NCBI RefSeq assembly: GCF_000620645.1
Contig: NZ_KK211160.1
Coordinates: forward strand, 438,836 to 502,835
DNA length: 64,000 bases
Source: Nocardioides sp. URHA0032
Lineage (GTDB): Bacteria; Actinomycetota; Actinomycetes; Propionibacteriales; Nocardioidaceae
Direction: 5' to 3'
Positions 45,993-53,873 of this stretch are shown here, piece after piece. Every line of letters begins with the position of its first letter. Position 1 is the first letter of the stretch. Under the pieces are notes generated by a model. The model did no database searches. It worked only from the letters and a program-made list of their open reading frames with translations, and had not been told where the DNA came from. The translations under genes were made by a program, and so were the position numbers.

Positions 45993-46969
45993 GTATCGAG
46001 GTCAAGGGAGTCAGCAAGCGGTTCGGTGACTTCGTCGCGCTCGACGACGTCAACGTCTCGCTGCCGACCGGTCAGCTCACCGCGCTGCTCGGTCCGTCGG
46101 GCGGCGGGAAGTCCACGCTGCTGCGCATCATCGCGGGGCTCGACTCCGCCGACACCGGCACGGTCACGATCGCGGGGACCGAGGCGACCCACCTGCCCCC
46201 GCAGAAGCGCAACGTCGGCTTCGTGTTCCAGCACTACGCGGTCTTCAAGCACATGACGGTCGCCAAGAACGTCGCGTTCGGGCTGGAGATCCGCAAGCGC
46301 CCCAAGGCCGAGATCGCGGCGAAGGTCGATGAGCTGCTCAGGCTCGTGCACCTGTCGCAGTTCGCCCACCGGCTGCCCTCGCAGCTCTCCGGCGGCCAGC
46401 GGCAGCGGATGGCGCTGGCGCGCGCCCTCGCGGTCGAGCCGACCGTCCTCCTGCTCGACGAGCCGTTCGGCGCCCTCGACGCCAAGGTCCGCAAGGAGCT
46501 GCGTGAGTGGCTGCGCCGGCTGCACGACGAGGTGCACGTCACCACGGTGTTCGTGACCCACGACCAGGAGGAGGCCATGGAGGTCGCCGACGAGATCGTG
46601 GTGATCAACGAGGGCCGGGTCGAGCAGGTCGGTACGCCCGACGAGCTGTACGACGAGCCGGCCAACGACTTCGTCATGGGCTTCCTCGGCGACACCACCG
46701 TGCTGAACGGCGTCCGGCTGCGGCCGCACGACGTGCACCTCTCGCGCGCACCCGAGCTCGCCGGCGCCGCGGAGGGCGTGATCTCCCGGTTGCTGCGGGT
46801 CGGCTTCGAGGTGCGGGCGACCGTGCTCACTGACGACGGCGAGGAGGTGCACGTCGTCCTCACCAGGACGCACGCGCGCCAGCTCGAGCTCCGTGAGGGC
46901 GACCGGGTCTGGGTGACACCCGCCTCCGGCGCCGCGAGCGTGCCGCCCATGGTGGCGACGGCGGGCTGA
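45989..46969 (+). CDS. cysA: Sulfate ABC transporter ATP-binding protein CysA
   Basis: 326-residue ATPase. Walker A is LLGPSGGGKSTLL (residues 34-46), the Q-loop FVFQHYAVFKHMTV, the signature LSGGQRQRMALARAL and Walker B LLLDEPFGALD, with the switch histidine in VTHDQEEA. A short C-terminal TOBE-like domain (about residues 235-320) probably senses ligands. The end lies 1 nt before the stop of a minus-strand gene remnant. Confidence 0.94.
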   Translation: MSIEVKGVSKRFGDFVALDDVNVSLPTGQLTALLGPSGGGKSTLLRIIAGLDSADTGTVTIAGTEATHLPPQKRNVGFVFQHYAVFKHMTVAKNVAFGLEIRKRPKAEIAAKVDELLRLVHLSQFAHRLPSQLSGGQRQRMALARALAVEPTVLLLDEPFGALDAKVRKELREWLRRLHDEVHVTTVFVTHDQEEAMEVADEIVVINEGRVEQVGTPDELYDEPANDFVMGFLGDTTVLNGVRLRPHDVHLSRAPELAGAAEGVISRLLRVGFEVRATVLTDDGEEVHVVLTRTHARQLELREGDRVWVTPASGAASVPPMVATAG

Positions 46970-46970
46970 G

Positions 46971-47078
46971 TCAGCGCGCCGGGAGGCGGACCGAGTCGAC
47001 GAACCGTCGTACGACGTCCGCCTCCTGGCGCCACATCCGTGGCGTCGCGCTCCACGTCACCTGGAGGCCGTCGCGTGC
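46971..47078 (-). pseudogene. 3' remnant of an unidentified gene
   Basis: The minus strand directly abutting cysA encodes about 35 residues that look like a genuine protein C terminus (GLQVTWSATPRMWRQEADVV and an ending SVRLPAR). Farther upstream the frame becomes Arg/Ser-rich and uncoded-looking. The adjacency of stop codons with cysA is typical of an intact convergent neighbour. I read this as the surviving end of a truncated gene; the family is not known. Confidence 0.35.
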
Positions 47079-47185
47079 CCGGGTGTGAGCCCCCGCGGCG
47101 CATCCGCTCATCGTCGATGAGCGGTCGATCTCCCGACTTCGCGATCCGGCCAGCTCGCGCTTGGCCCGGCTCGGCACGTGCTGCC

Positions 47186-47704
47186 CTACTGCTTCTTCCA
47201 CGTTTCGGCGGTCAGCAGGGTGCTGGCCACGCGGTCGGGACACCCGGCCCTGACGGTTGATATTCGGAGGTCATGTCCCACCAGCGACCATGAGTACTCG
47301 CTGGACACGTAGGTGTAGGGGGCGGGACCGCTCGTTGAGGCGCATTCCTCGTGGCCGAGCATGAGGCGGTTTCCGTCGACTTCCAGGTCGGGCTCCTCCA
47401 GCGATCCGAGCTCGTCGTTGATGATCACCAAGGCGGGCCCGCCGCTCGGCCCACCCGACGAGAGAATCTTCATCGTCCAGTGCATGGCATGGTCGGTGAG
47501 CTCAGGCGGTGGCGACGGTGGGATGTCGGACGGCTTGAGGGACATCGTGTAGGTCCCGAGCAGGCTCGCGGGAATTGGAGGCGGCGCCGCCGCCGGCGTT
47601 GGTGAGGAGCCATCACTTCCCCCGCAGGACCCCATCCCAGCCGTCGCCGCGAGCGCCATCACCGCACCCCTCGAGCGTCGCCATCTGGCTGGTCGACTCG
47701 CCAT
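47186..47704 (-). CDS. Putative lipoprotein, unknown function
   Basis: 172-residue exported protein. The N-terminal basic stretch (RPARWRRSRG) is followed by a hydrophobic part ending in a lipobox-like GMGSC, then a Ser/Pro/Ala linker. The body has beta-rich patterns (TYTMSLKPSD, HWTMKILSSGG, LEVDGNRLMLGHEEC) and two further cysteines. No domain is recognised. The ATG at 47704 has GAGGGAGGG 4-5 nt upstream. The GC content and codon use are lower than in the nuo region, which hints at a later arrival. Confidence 0.6.
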   Translation of the reverse strand: MASRPARWRRSRGAVMALAATAGMGSCGGSDGSSPTPAAAPPPIPASLLGTYTMSLKPSDIPPSPPPELTDHAMHWTMKILSSGGPSGGPALVIINDELGSLEEPDLEVDGNRLMLGHEECASTSGPAPYTYVSSEYSWSLVGHDLRISTVRAGCPDRVASTLLTAETWKKQ

Positions 47705-47935
47705 GGCCCTCCCTCGTGGAACGGGGCATGTCGCGCATCATCTCCGTACCGACTCCGGCACTCTCGCACGTGAGAAACCTTCGAGGAAGGGCTGCCACGG
47801 CCACAGGGCCGAGTGCACCCGGAGTTCCGGCATCCTCCGAGCGGCTGATGAGCAAGCCCGCCGCACTCTCATGGCACCGCGCTCCGCGGAGGATTCGCCC
47901 GCGAGGGGGCGCTCCCACGCTCAGATTCGCGGGAA

Positions 47936-48427
47936 TCAGCGATAGTTCGTGAACTGCACCGCGAAGTCGTAGTCCTGCGCCTTGACGAGGGCCTGGACGG
48001 CCTGCAGGTCGTCGCGCTTCTTGGAGGAGACGCGCAGCTCGTCGCCCTGGATCTGCGCCTTCACGCCCTTCGGACCCTCGTCCCGGATCAGCTTGGAGAC
48101 CTTCTTGGCGTCCTCGGAGCTGATGCCCTCCTTGAGGGTGATCGAGATCTTGCTCTGCTGGCCGGACTGGCGCGGCTCCGAGGCGTCCAGGATCTTGAGG
48201 CTCTGCTGGCGCTTGACCAGCTTGTCCTTGAAGACGTCGAGCACGGCGTTCGCCCGGTCGTCGGCCGATGCCGAGATCTCGATCGCGTGCTCGCCCTGCC
48301 ACTCGATGGTCGCGCCGGTGCCCTTGAAGTCGAATCGCGTGGCGATCTCCCGGGCCGCCTGGCCGAGTGCGTTGTCGACCTCCTGGCGGTCGATCTTGCT
48401 GACGATGTCGAACGACGAGTCGGCCAT
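47936..48427 (-). CDS. YajQ-family nucleotide-binding protein
   Basis: 163-residue cytosolic protein of the UPF0234/YajQ family, which binds cyclic di-GMP in some bacteria and RNA or tRNA in other reports. The family opening ADSSFDIVSKIDRQEVDNAL and the repeated strands IEISASADDRANAV and DELRVSSKKRDDLQ are clear. The ATG at 48427 has AGGAG at 5 nt; a GTG two codons upstream is the alternative. It is divergent from tRNA-Tyr. Confidence 0.92.
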   Translation of the reverse strand: MADSSFDIVSKIDRQEVDNALGQAAREIATRFDFKGTGATIEWQGEHAIEISASADDRANAVLDVFKDKLVKRQQSLKILDASEPRQSGQQSKISITLKEGISSEDAKKVSKLIRDEGPKGVKAQIQGDELRVSSKKRDDLQAVQALVKAQDYDFAVQFTNYR

Positions 48428-48471
48428 CTTCACTCCTCAGGTCTGGTTTTCGCGTGCCGCGCGGGCTGCGC

Positions 48472-48477
48472 TATTCT
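48472..48477 (+). promoter_or_regulatory. Candidate -10 (TATTCT) for tRNA-Tyr
   Basis: TATTCT lies 45 nt before the mature tRNA 5' end, between divergent yajQ and the tRNA, and is the best -10-like hexamer there. The matching -35 is weak (TTTCGC-like near 48448). Confidence 0.3.
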
Positions 48478-48522
48478 TTCGCCTTGTTGTCGCGGGGCCA
48501 AACGGCCCCTGCTCAACGCCCC

Positions 48523-48604
48523 GGCAGGTTGCCCGAGCGGCCAATGGGAGCGGACTGTAAATCCGTCGGCTTTGCCTTCGAAGGTTCGAATCCTTCACCT
48601 GCCA
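48523..48604 (+). tRNA. tRNA-Tyr (anticodon GTA)
   Basis: The 82-nt gene folds as a class II tRNA. Acceptor arms are GGCAGGT and ACCTGCC with discriminator A48604. The D-arm has GCCCGAGCGGCCAATGGGAGC. The anticodon stem GCGGA/TCCGT encloses CTGTAAA, with GTA at 48557-48559. The long variable arm is CGGCTTTGCCTTCG, and the T-arm is GAAGGTTCGAATCCTTC. CCA is not encoded. Its 3' end is the likely insertion site of the element that follows. Confidence 0.95.
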
Positions 48605-48630
48605 CTGGATGGAACCTCCACCAGGCGCCT

Positions 48631-48653
48631 GACCCCCACTTCGTGTGGGGGTC
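48631..48653 (+). terminator. Hairpin after tRNA-Tyr
   Basis: GACCCCCAC (48631-48639) pairs perfectly with GTGGGGGTC (48645-48653) around the loop TTCGT. The run after it is only weakly T-rich. Its place 27 nt after the tRNA suggests transcription termination; it lies just inside the element if the junction is at the tRNA end. Confidence 0.6.
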
Positions 48654-48954
48654 TCGTGCATTTCGGAGAAGAATCGGCGCAGATCGTCCGCCCTCGCCGG
48701 ACGATTGCTACCCACCCCGCGCCAATGTCGGGGCCAATGTCGGGAAACCGGGGCGCGTGACCCAGGTCGCCGCAGGTGCGCCCAGGTCCGCCCAGATCCA
48801 CCGCGCGAGCATGGCCGCGCCCGGCGTCGGGCCGCTCACGACCGAGCCCACGCAGCCATCCTGCGGGCGACTTGCGGCGACCTGCGGCAACCTGGGGCGC
48901 AAGTCACGGGGTGCACGATTGGCGACCCCGTCCCGCCCCGGACGGTCCCCGGCC
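48654..48954. other. Non-coding region with direct and inverted repeats before the recombinase genes
   Basis: No convincing gene is present. The 12-mer GCCAATGTCGGG occurs twice in tandem (48721-48732 and 48733-48744). GACTTGCG (48869-48876) and CGCAAGTC (48898-48905) form an inverted repeat with a 21-nt space that contains CCTGCGGC-type copies. Such sites next to an integrase gene may bind the recombinase arm domain or the HTH protein encoded next. Confidence 0.4.
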
Positions 48955-49371
48955 ATGACACTCACCCAAGAGGGCCCCGACGCCCCACAGCTCACCACCC
49001 ACACCCTGCTGACGGTCCGTCAGATCTGCGACATCACCGGACGCGACCGCAAGACCATCAACACCTGGATCAACGCCACCCCCAGCCGGTACCCGAACGC
49101 GGTCCAGGAGACGGGCGGACGCAAGGGCTGGACCGTGCCGGTCCAGGACCTCGTCGACGCCGGGGACCTCGACCCCGCCCAGGTCGTCGAGGTCGCCGCG
49201 ACGCTCGAGGCGCTGCGCGAGACCAGGCAGGTCGCCGAGCTCCGCGACCGCGTCGTCGTGCTCGAGGCCGAGCTCGCGACCACCGCAGCCCTCGCCTCCG
49301 AGCGGGAGAAGAACGTCGAGTTCCTCCAGCAGCTGCTCACCCGTGCCCTCCCGGCAGGAGGAGCCCGATGA
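48955..49371 (+). CDS. HTH and coiled-coil DNA-binding protein (element-encoded)
   Basis: 138-residue protein. Residues 18-40 (LLTVRQICDITGRDRKTINT and on) look like a MerR/excisionase-type helix-turn-helix, followed by a wing-like GGRKGWTVPVQDLVDAG. Residues 80-130 are a strongly heptad-like coiled coil (EALRETRQVAELRDRVVVLE). It overlaps the recombinase gene as ATGA, so both are made together. A role as recombination directionality factor or local repressor is an inference. The ATG at 48955 has no strong Shine-Dalgarno. Confidence 0.65.
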   Translation: MTLTQEGPDAPQLTTHTLLTVRQICDITGRDRKTINTWINATPSRYPNAVQETGGRKGWTVPVQDLVDAGDLDPAQVVEVAATLEALRETRQVAELRDRVVVLEAELATTAALASEREKNVEFLQQLLTRALPAGGAR

Positions 49372-51563
49372 GCAAGCCACGCACCGGCAGCATCAACAGG
49401 ACCCGAGCGGGCTCTTTCGAGGCCAGCCTGCCGGTCGCCATCGGTGAGCGGCGCCGCAAGTCCCACACCTTCGCCAGCAAGGCCGGGGCCCAGCGTTGGG
49501 TCAACGCCGGCATCGCGGCCCTCGACGCCGGCCAGCCGTTGCCCCCTCCGGACCCGGCCGACCTGAGCCGCAGCGCGCACGCCTTCTCGGGAGTTGCCAC
49601 AGGCACCGGTTTCCTCACGGTGGGTGAGGCCTGGATCCAGGAGACCTACGTCGAGGACAGAAAGGGTGACGTCGACCGTGAGGGCCAGGTCCGCGGCTAC
49701 ATCGCGGCCATCGACACCTATCTCCAGTCGCAGGGCCTGCGCACCGAGACCACCACACGCAAGGCGGCACGGAAGATGTTCTGGGCCATGCTGCGCAGTG
49801 AGTCCGACCAGAACAGCGCGGACGTCCCGCACGACCTGGATGCGGATGCTCTCGTCACGATGACCGAGGCTCTCGAGCTCCTGGCCGAGAACGGTCTTCC
49901 AATCTCCGTGTCCACCTTCAAGCGGGGGCGTCAACGTGGTGAGCTGCTCCCGGCCGACACGTCGCGCCGTGCGCACCAGTTCCGTGTCGGGGACGTCTTC
50001 AGCTTCGCGGCGGGCCGCCCGGGCCGCCGGACTGCGGGCAGGTACAGCCACAGCACCCTGCAAGCGGTCCGCAGCACCTTCCGGGCAGTCCTCGACTACG
50101 CCGAGGGGGAGGGGATCGTCCTCCAGCCCGGCGTCCGCAAGGCCGGTCTACCGAAAAACACGACTCCGAAGCGCAAGACGCGCGCCCTCACACTCGCCGA
50201 GACAGAGAGGGTGGCCGCCCGGCTCCACGTCGTGCACCAGGTCGTCCTCTGGATCCTGCGCTGCCTGGGCCTGCGGCCTTCCGAGGCGTTCGGGCTCCTG
50301 GTCGAGGACGTCATCGATGCCGGCCCGGGTCAGCCCGGCATAGTCACCGTGCAGTCGCAGGGCGGCCGGAAGTTCCGCCGGCGCCAGCACGATGGCAGCG
50401 TCCTGGTTCTCGACCACGTCGACGAGACCAAGCGCGACTCCTACCGCATCCTGGTCGCGCCAGCGCCGCTAATGGACCTGATCCGCCTTGTGATCGACGT
50501 CTTCCACACGGACCCCGATGGCGGGGTCGACACCAAGGCCCGGCTTGTCCCAGGCCTGAAGAAGCGGAACCGAGGCGGACAGTCCACCTTCCGCAACGCC
50601 CTCGAACGGGCTGCCCGCAAGGAAGGGCTCAACCTGGTCGCCGACATCAGGCGGCGTGGGACGCACGGCGACGGTCGCCTGGTCATCATTCCCACGCCGA
50701 AGTCGATGAGAAAGGCGTTCTCCACCGCGCTCCAGGCGGACCGGGAGACGATCGAGGACATCCGCGCCGCTCTCGGCCACCGTCGGGGCGCGGAGGTCAT
50801 CCACGAGCACTATCTCGTCGAGGACCCCGCGATGAAGCCGCAACGGCGGATCGCGAAGGCGCTCACCAAGCAGATCGCTACCGAGACCTCCGGAACGCTG
50901 ATGGTCCCGACCGCGATCTCATGCACGACCGCTCGTCAGCCGGCCCTGGCCACCGACGCTGCCCGCATCGAGGACCTACTGGCCGTGGCGGGCTGGCGAG
51001 TGGTGGAACAACGCCCGGACGGCGATTGGATCACGGTCGCCACGGCTGCCCAGTTGCGCGGTGTCGTCACCGCCCAGATCCAGGCAGACATCCGCGCCGG
51101 TCACCTGCGAGCGATCCTGGTCGATCGACCGGACCAGGGCGGCAGCCACTACCTCGTCGACGAGACCGAGGTGCTCGCCATGGCCGACCGCCTCGGAGCC
51201 GGGTCCGGGATGCGCCAGCTCGCCGACGAGTTGGGCGAGCCCTACGACAAGGTCCGCCAGTACATCCGACGCCACCCCGACCTCACTTGTGAGCCCCTCG
51301 GGGGACGTGACTACAGCGTGCCCGACGAGGTCGCCGACCACGTCCGTGCCTACTTCCGTGAGCAGCAGGCGCTCGAGCTCCGGGCTGCCCGGATGCCCGA
51401 TGTGGCCAAGGAGCTCGGCATCAGCGTGGCCGCGATCAAGACGCTCGTCAGGCAAGGCCGGCTCGTGGAGGACCTCCGCTTCCACGGAGGCGTCCAGTCG
51501 ATCACGCGACCGAGCCTGGATGCGTACCGCGTCCGCCCGACCCGCGGCCGTCGACGCGCCTGA
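49368..51563 (+). CDS. Large tyrosine recombinase/integrase with extra HTH modules
   Basis: 731-residue site-specific recombinase. Residues 1-60 resemble an arm-binding AP2-like domain (RAGSFEASLPVAIGERRRKSHTF). A HTH-like insert lies at about 162-215 inside or next to the core-binding region. Catalytic residues are Arg303 (LGLRPSEAFGLL), Arg448 (PKSMRKAFST, where the usual His before the Arg is replaced by Lys/Ser), His471 (ALGH), His479 and the nucleophile Tyr482 (VIHEHYLV). After the catalytic domain, 240 residues hold about three more HTH-like units (553-605, 610-655, 675-725). The enzyme would integrate the element at tRNA-Tyr. It is nearly twice the usual length. Confidence 0.85.
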   Translation: MSKPRTGSINRTRAGSFEASLPVAIGERRRKSHTFASKAGAQRWVNAGIAALDAGQPLPPPDPADLSRSAHAFSGVATGTGFLTVGEAWIQETYVEDRKGDVDREGQVRGYIAAIDTYLQSQGLRTETTTRKAARKMFWAMLRSESDQNSADVPHDLDADALVTMTEALELLAENGLPISVSTFKRGRQRGELLPADTSRRAHQFRVGDVFSFAAGRPGRRTAGRYSHSTLQAVRSTFRAVLDYAEGEGIVLQPGVRKAGLPKNTTPKRKTRALTLAETERVAARLHVVHQVVLWILRCLGLRPSEAFGLLVEDVIDAGPGQPGIVTVQSQGGRKFRRRQHDGSVLVLDHVDETKRDSYRILVAPAPLMDLIRLVIDVFHTDPDGGVDTKARLVPGLKKRNRGGQSTFRNALERAARKEGLNLVADIRRRGTHGDGRLVIIPTPKSMRKAFSTALQADRETIEDIRAALGHRRGAEVIHEHYLVEDPAMKPQRRIAKALTKQIATETSGTLMVPTAISCTTARQPALATDAARIEDLLAVAGWRVVEQRPDGDWITVATAAQLRGVVTAQIQADIRAGHLRAILVDRPDQGGSHYLVDETEVLAMADRLGAGSGMRQLADELGEPYDKVRQYIRRHPDLTCEPLGGRDYSVPDEVADHVRAYFREQQALELRAARMPDVAKELGISVAAIKTLVRQGRLVEDLRFHGGVQSITRPSLDAYRVRPTRGRRRA

Positions 51564-51652
51564 CAGCTTGACCAGGGCGCCGGCATGGCTGGGTGCCCCA
51601 CCCACAGCGGCCACGTATTCTGGGGACACGGTGCAATCGGAAGGCGGGGACG

Positions 51653-52018
51653 ATGAGCTCAACGCCGCCGACAGGCAGGACGCCTGTTCCCATGGACGAT
51701 GACCTGGTGAATGCTGCGCGTGCGGCGGGTGCCACGACGGGCCACGGCGAACAGCAGCAGTTGGGCCATTGGGCTCGTCTCGGGAAGCAGGTCGATCAGG
51801 TCCTGGACCGGCAAGCGGTCGCACTGGTTCTCGCGGGACACCGGCGCTACGACGACCTACCCGATCTCGAGCAGGCTGCGGTCCGGGTGGCGTGGGAGTT
51901 GGCGATCGAGTACAGGCTCGGGGAGCTCGACTACGAGCCCGCACTCATCGCCGCAGGTGAACCGTGGGTTGAGGCGGACGACGACGGCAACACGGTCGTC
52001 CGTCACGGTGACCGGTGA
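51653..52018 (+). CDS. ParD-like antitoxin family protein, no toxin seen
   Basis: 121-residue protein. The central part, MDDDLVNAARAAGATTGHGE then QQQLGHWARLGKQVDQVL, matches the pattern of ParD-like ribbon-helix-helix proteins that open with a dimer-forming segment. A helical, acidic C-terminal half ends EADDDGNTVVRHGDR. TATTCT at 51617-51622 could be the -10 and GGAAGGCGGGG the ribosome binding site. No downstream toxin gene follows on this strand; the next gene is convergent. Confidence 0.65.
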   Translation: MSSTPPTGRTPVPMDDDLVNAARAAGATTGHGEQQQLGHWARLGKQVDQVLDRQAVALVLAGHRRYDDLPDLEQAAVRVAWELAIEYRLGELDYEPALIAAGEPWVEADDDGNTVVRHGDR

Positions 52019-52068
52019 CGACGCCGACCGGCGCCCGCTGCCATAGGCGTTCGCATGGCCACACAGAC

Positions 52069-52707
52069 TCACTTGGTTGAGGCCACGATCGGCGAGGTGG
52101 CCCAACGTTGCAGCCGATCCAGATCGCGCGGCGTCAGGCCGATCGACGCCCTAGGTGCGATGAGGAGCGGCTTGGGCATGCCCCGAGCTGCCATCCGGCG
52201 CTGCACCGCGCCTGGTAGGCCACCGCGGAGGTCGTCGTCACACCACGCGACATCACTGACCTCGGGATGGGAGTCGAGCCACGCCTCCACGGCGGCGAGC
52301 TTCCACCAGCCCTGCGACGGAACCCGCGTCGGGTCGGGCTCCGCGACCACGGGCCAATGCCTGCCTGGAAAGAACGACATGGCGGCACGCATCTCGCTGG
52401 TCCAACTCGTGAGCCACCAACACGTGACGCCGGGCAGCCGGTGCACTTCGTCGAGCAGGCTGGTCAACGTCGGTGAGACCAGCACTGGACCGAAGACATT
52501 TCCCGTGACCGCCTCGTCGTGCCAGGGCAGATTCCCCGGACCCTGTGCGTCCCCGACCGGGGACACAACGCCGTCGACATCGACGATGACAGCCTTGCAG
52601 TCACTGCGAGAGGCCGACGGTGGATAGACGGCCGCAGGGTGCGGTACGCACTCGACGGCGGCGGACTGCGCTGCCCCGGCCAGGTCGCCGGCTGGTGTGG
52701 TGGTCAT
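52069..52707 (-). CDS. HAD-superfamily phosphatase (HAD_SAK-like)
   Basis: 212-residue HAD-fold protein. Motif I is VIVDVDGVVSPV (Asp43, Asp45), motif II the Thr/Ser in WWLTSWTSEM, and motif IV the Asp pair in VAWCDDDL. The arrangement PVLVSPTLTSLLDEVHRLPG and the long spacing resemble the HAD domains described in Swiss-army-knife RNA repair proteins; here the domain stands alone. A nucleic-acid end phosphatase role is an inference from the family. The ATG at 52707 has GAGGGG 4-5 nt upstream. It is convergent with the ParD-like gene. Confidence 0.7.
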   Translation of the reverse strand: MTTTPAGDLAGAAQSAAVECVPHPAAVYPPSASRSDCKAVIVDVDGVVSPVGDAQGPGNLPWHDEAVTGNVFGPVLVSPTLTSLLDEVHRLPGVTCWWLTSWTSEMRAAMSFFPGRHWPVVAEPDPTRVPSQGWWKLAAVEAWLDSHPEVSDVAWCDDDLRGGLPGAVQRRMAARGMPKPLLIAPRASIGLTPRDLDRLQRWATSPIVASTK

Positions 52708-52858
52708 CTGCCCCTCATGCTCCGGGCGGTGGTTCGCCCGCGTCCACGGTACGTCGACGCAGGCCCGCGCAGGCCTGTCATTCTGGTAGCCGCCACCGCC
52801 AACGCACAGACGCCGGCTGCTTGCTAGCAGCCGGCGCCGGCGGGTGACTCATCAGTAC

Positions 52859-53317
52859 TCAGGACTCGCGCAGGCCCAGTGCCTCGAGGAGGGGAGCGTT
52901 CCCTAGCAGCTCTGACGGAGACATCTCGAGGTACTCGGCTGCATCGGCGATCGGGTCTTCGGAGTCCTCATCGGCCCAGGGCCACGACCCCGGCTCGTCC
53001 TGATCGAGTCGGTCGATCATCTGTGCGATCCGTGCGAAGCGGTCCAGCGGGACCGCAACGACGAGCTCCTCGCGCCCTTCCTTGTTGCACCATGTGCGAA
53101 GGTCGAAGGCCGCGATGATCACGTAAAAGATCGCGGCGTCGTCCTCATAGCCGCGGCCGCGTCCGCTTCCCCACATGTTGCATTGCCACTCGATCTCGTC
53201 GGGTGCCACCGCCTTCGCGCTGCTGTTCGACTGCGAGTCGAGCCAGCGAGCTGCGTCGAAGACATCGGTGGCGACCGCGTCGAGGGTGGGGTCGAGGGTG
53301 GGCTGCATCTGGTTCAT
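52859..53317 (-). CDS. Hypothetical acidic protein
   Basis: 152-residue soluble protein, strongly acidic (several DEDSED-like runs). A central part with RTWCNKEGREELVVAVPLDR and FARIAQMIDRLDQDE appears well folded, and two cysteines occur (WQCNMWGSGR, WCNKEG). No family is recognised. The ATG at 53317 has TTGGAGA upstream. It follows the same strand as the HAD gene with a 151-nt gap and could share its transcript. Confidence 0.55.
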   Translation of the reverse strand: MNQMQPTLDPTLDAVATDVFDAARWLDSQSNSSAKAVAPDEIEWQCNMWGSGRGRGYEDDAAIFYVIIAAFDLRTWCNKEGREELVVAVPLDRFARIAQMIDRLDQDEPGSWPWADEDSEDPIADAAEYLEMSPSELLGNAPLLEALGLRES

Positions 53318-53873
53318 GCTGTTCTCCAAGGTTGGGGGCGCACGTCGCGCCGCTGACCTTCAACGTCCGCCGCGCGCTCTGATCCGCAATCAATCCACGC
53401 GACTCGAGCAGTGGTCTCCGTCGCGACGTGGAAGACGGGCTGGTCGCACGAAGGCCCGAATTGGCGCCGACCGTCGGCTCCAGTCCGTGGCAAGGGCAAC
53501 GGACTGTCCGACCTTGCCTCGATCCGCCGGGCCGTTGCGGGCCGTAGGCCGAGGGAGGTTGTCCCCTGAAGTCAGTGCCGAGCCACCGCCACGTGGAGTC
53601 ACGAGCGCCGACGACGCCTATCGAAGTTCGAGTGCGCCTGTCGTAGTTGGTCACCGGTCGGCCGGGTACGTGAGCAGCGCGGACGCATTGCGAGGTGACG
53701 GTAACGTCGACGCTCGCGGCTCCGGTGGCGTGCATGATGTAGGCGTACCACGAGCCGGGTCGAGTACGGTCGTGTACTTCTCATCCCCGGCGGAGTAGTC
53801 ATCCTGGCCGCTGCGCGAACGGAACGTCTCGTTCCGGCATCATCGGTCGACGTCTGCAACTACGGTTCCGCGC
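53318..53873. other. Non-coding spacer with a palindrome and leaderless promoter
   Basis: No gene is convincing in this 556-nt stretch. CGGAACG (53820-53826) and CGTTCCG (53830-53836) form a perfect 7-bp inverted repeat around TCT. TACGGT (53861-53866) then lies 7 nt before the ATG at 53874. The palindrome is 24 nt upstream of that -10-like hexamer and could be an operator for the exonuclease gene. Confidence 0.45.

Noticed and set aside
46971..47243. A full 90-residue minus-strand gene next to cysA
   Set aside because: Only the last 35 residues look like protein; the start region is low-quality and no ribosome binding site was found, so it is listed as a remnant.
51564..51652. Hairpin GGGTG-CCC-CACCC after the recombinase gene as a terminator
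   Set aside because: The stem is only five pairs with no T-run; too weak to annotate.
53145..53798. Open frames on both strands between the acidic protein and the exonuclease
   Set aside because: Composition is Arg/Ser-rich, no ribosome binding site or conserved-looking segment is present, and they overlap a better-supported gene.
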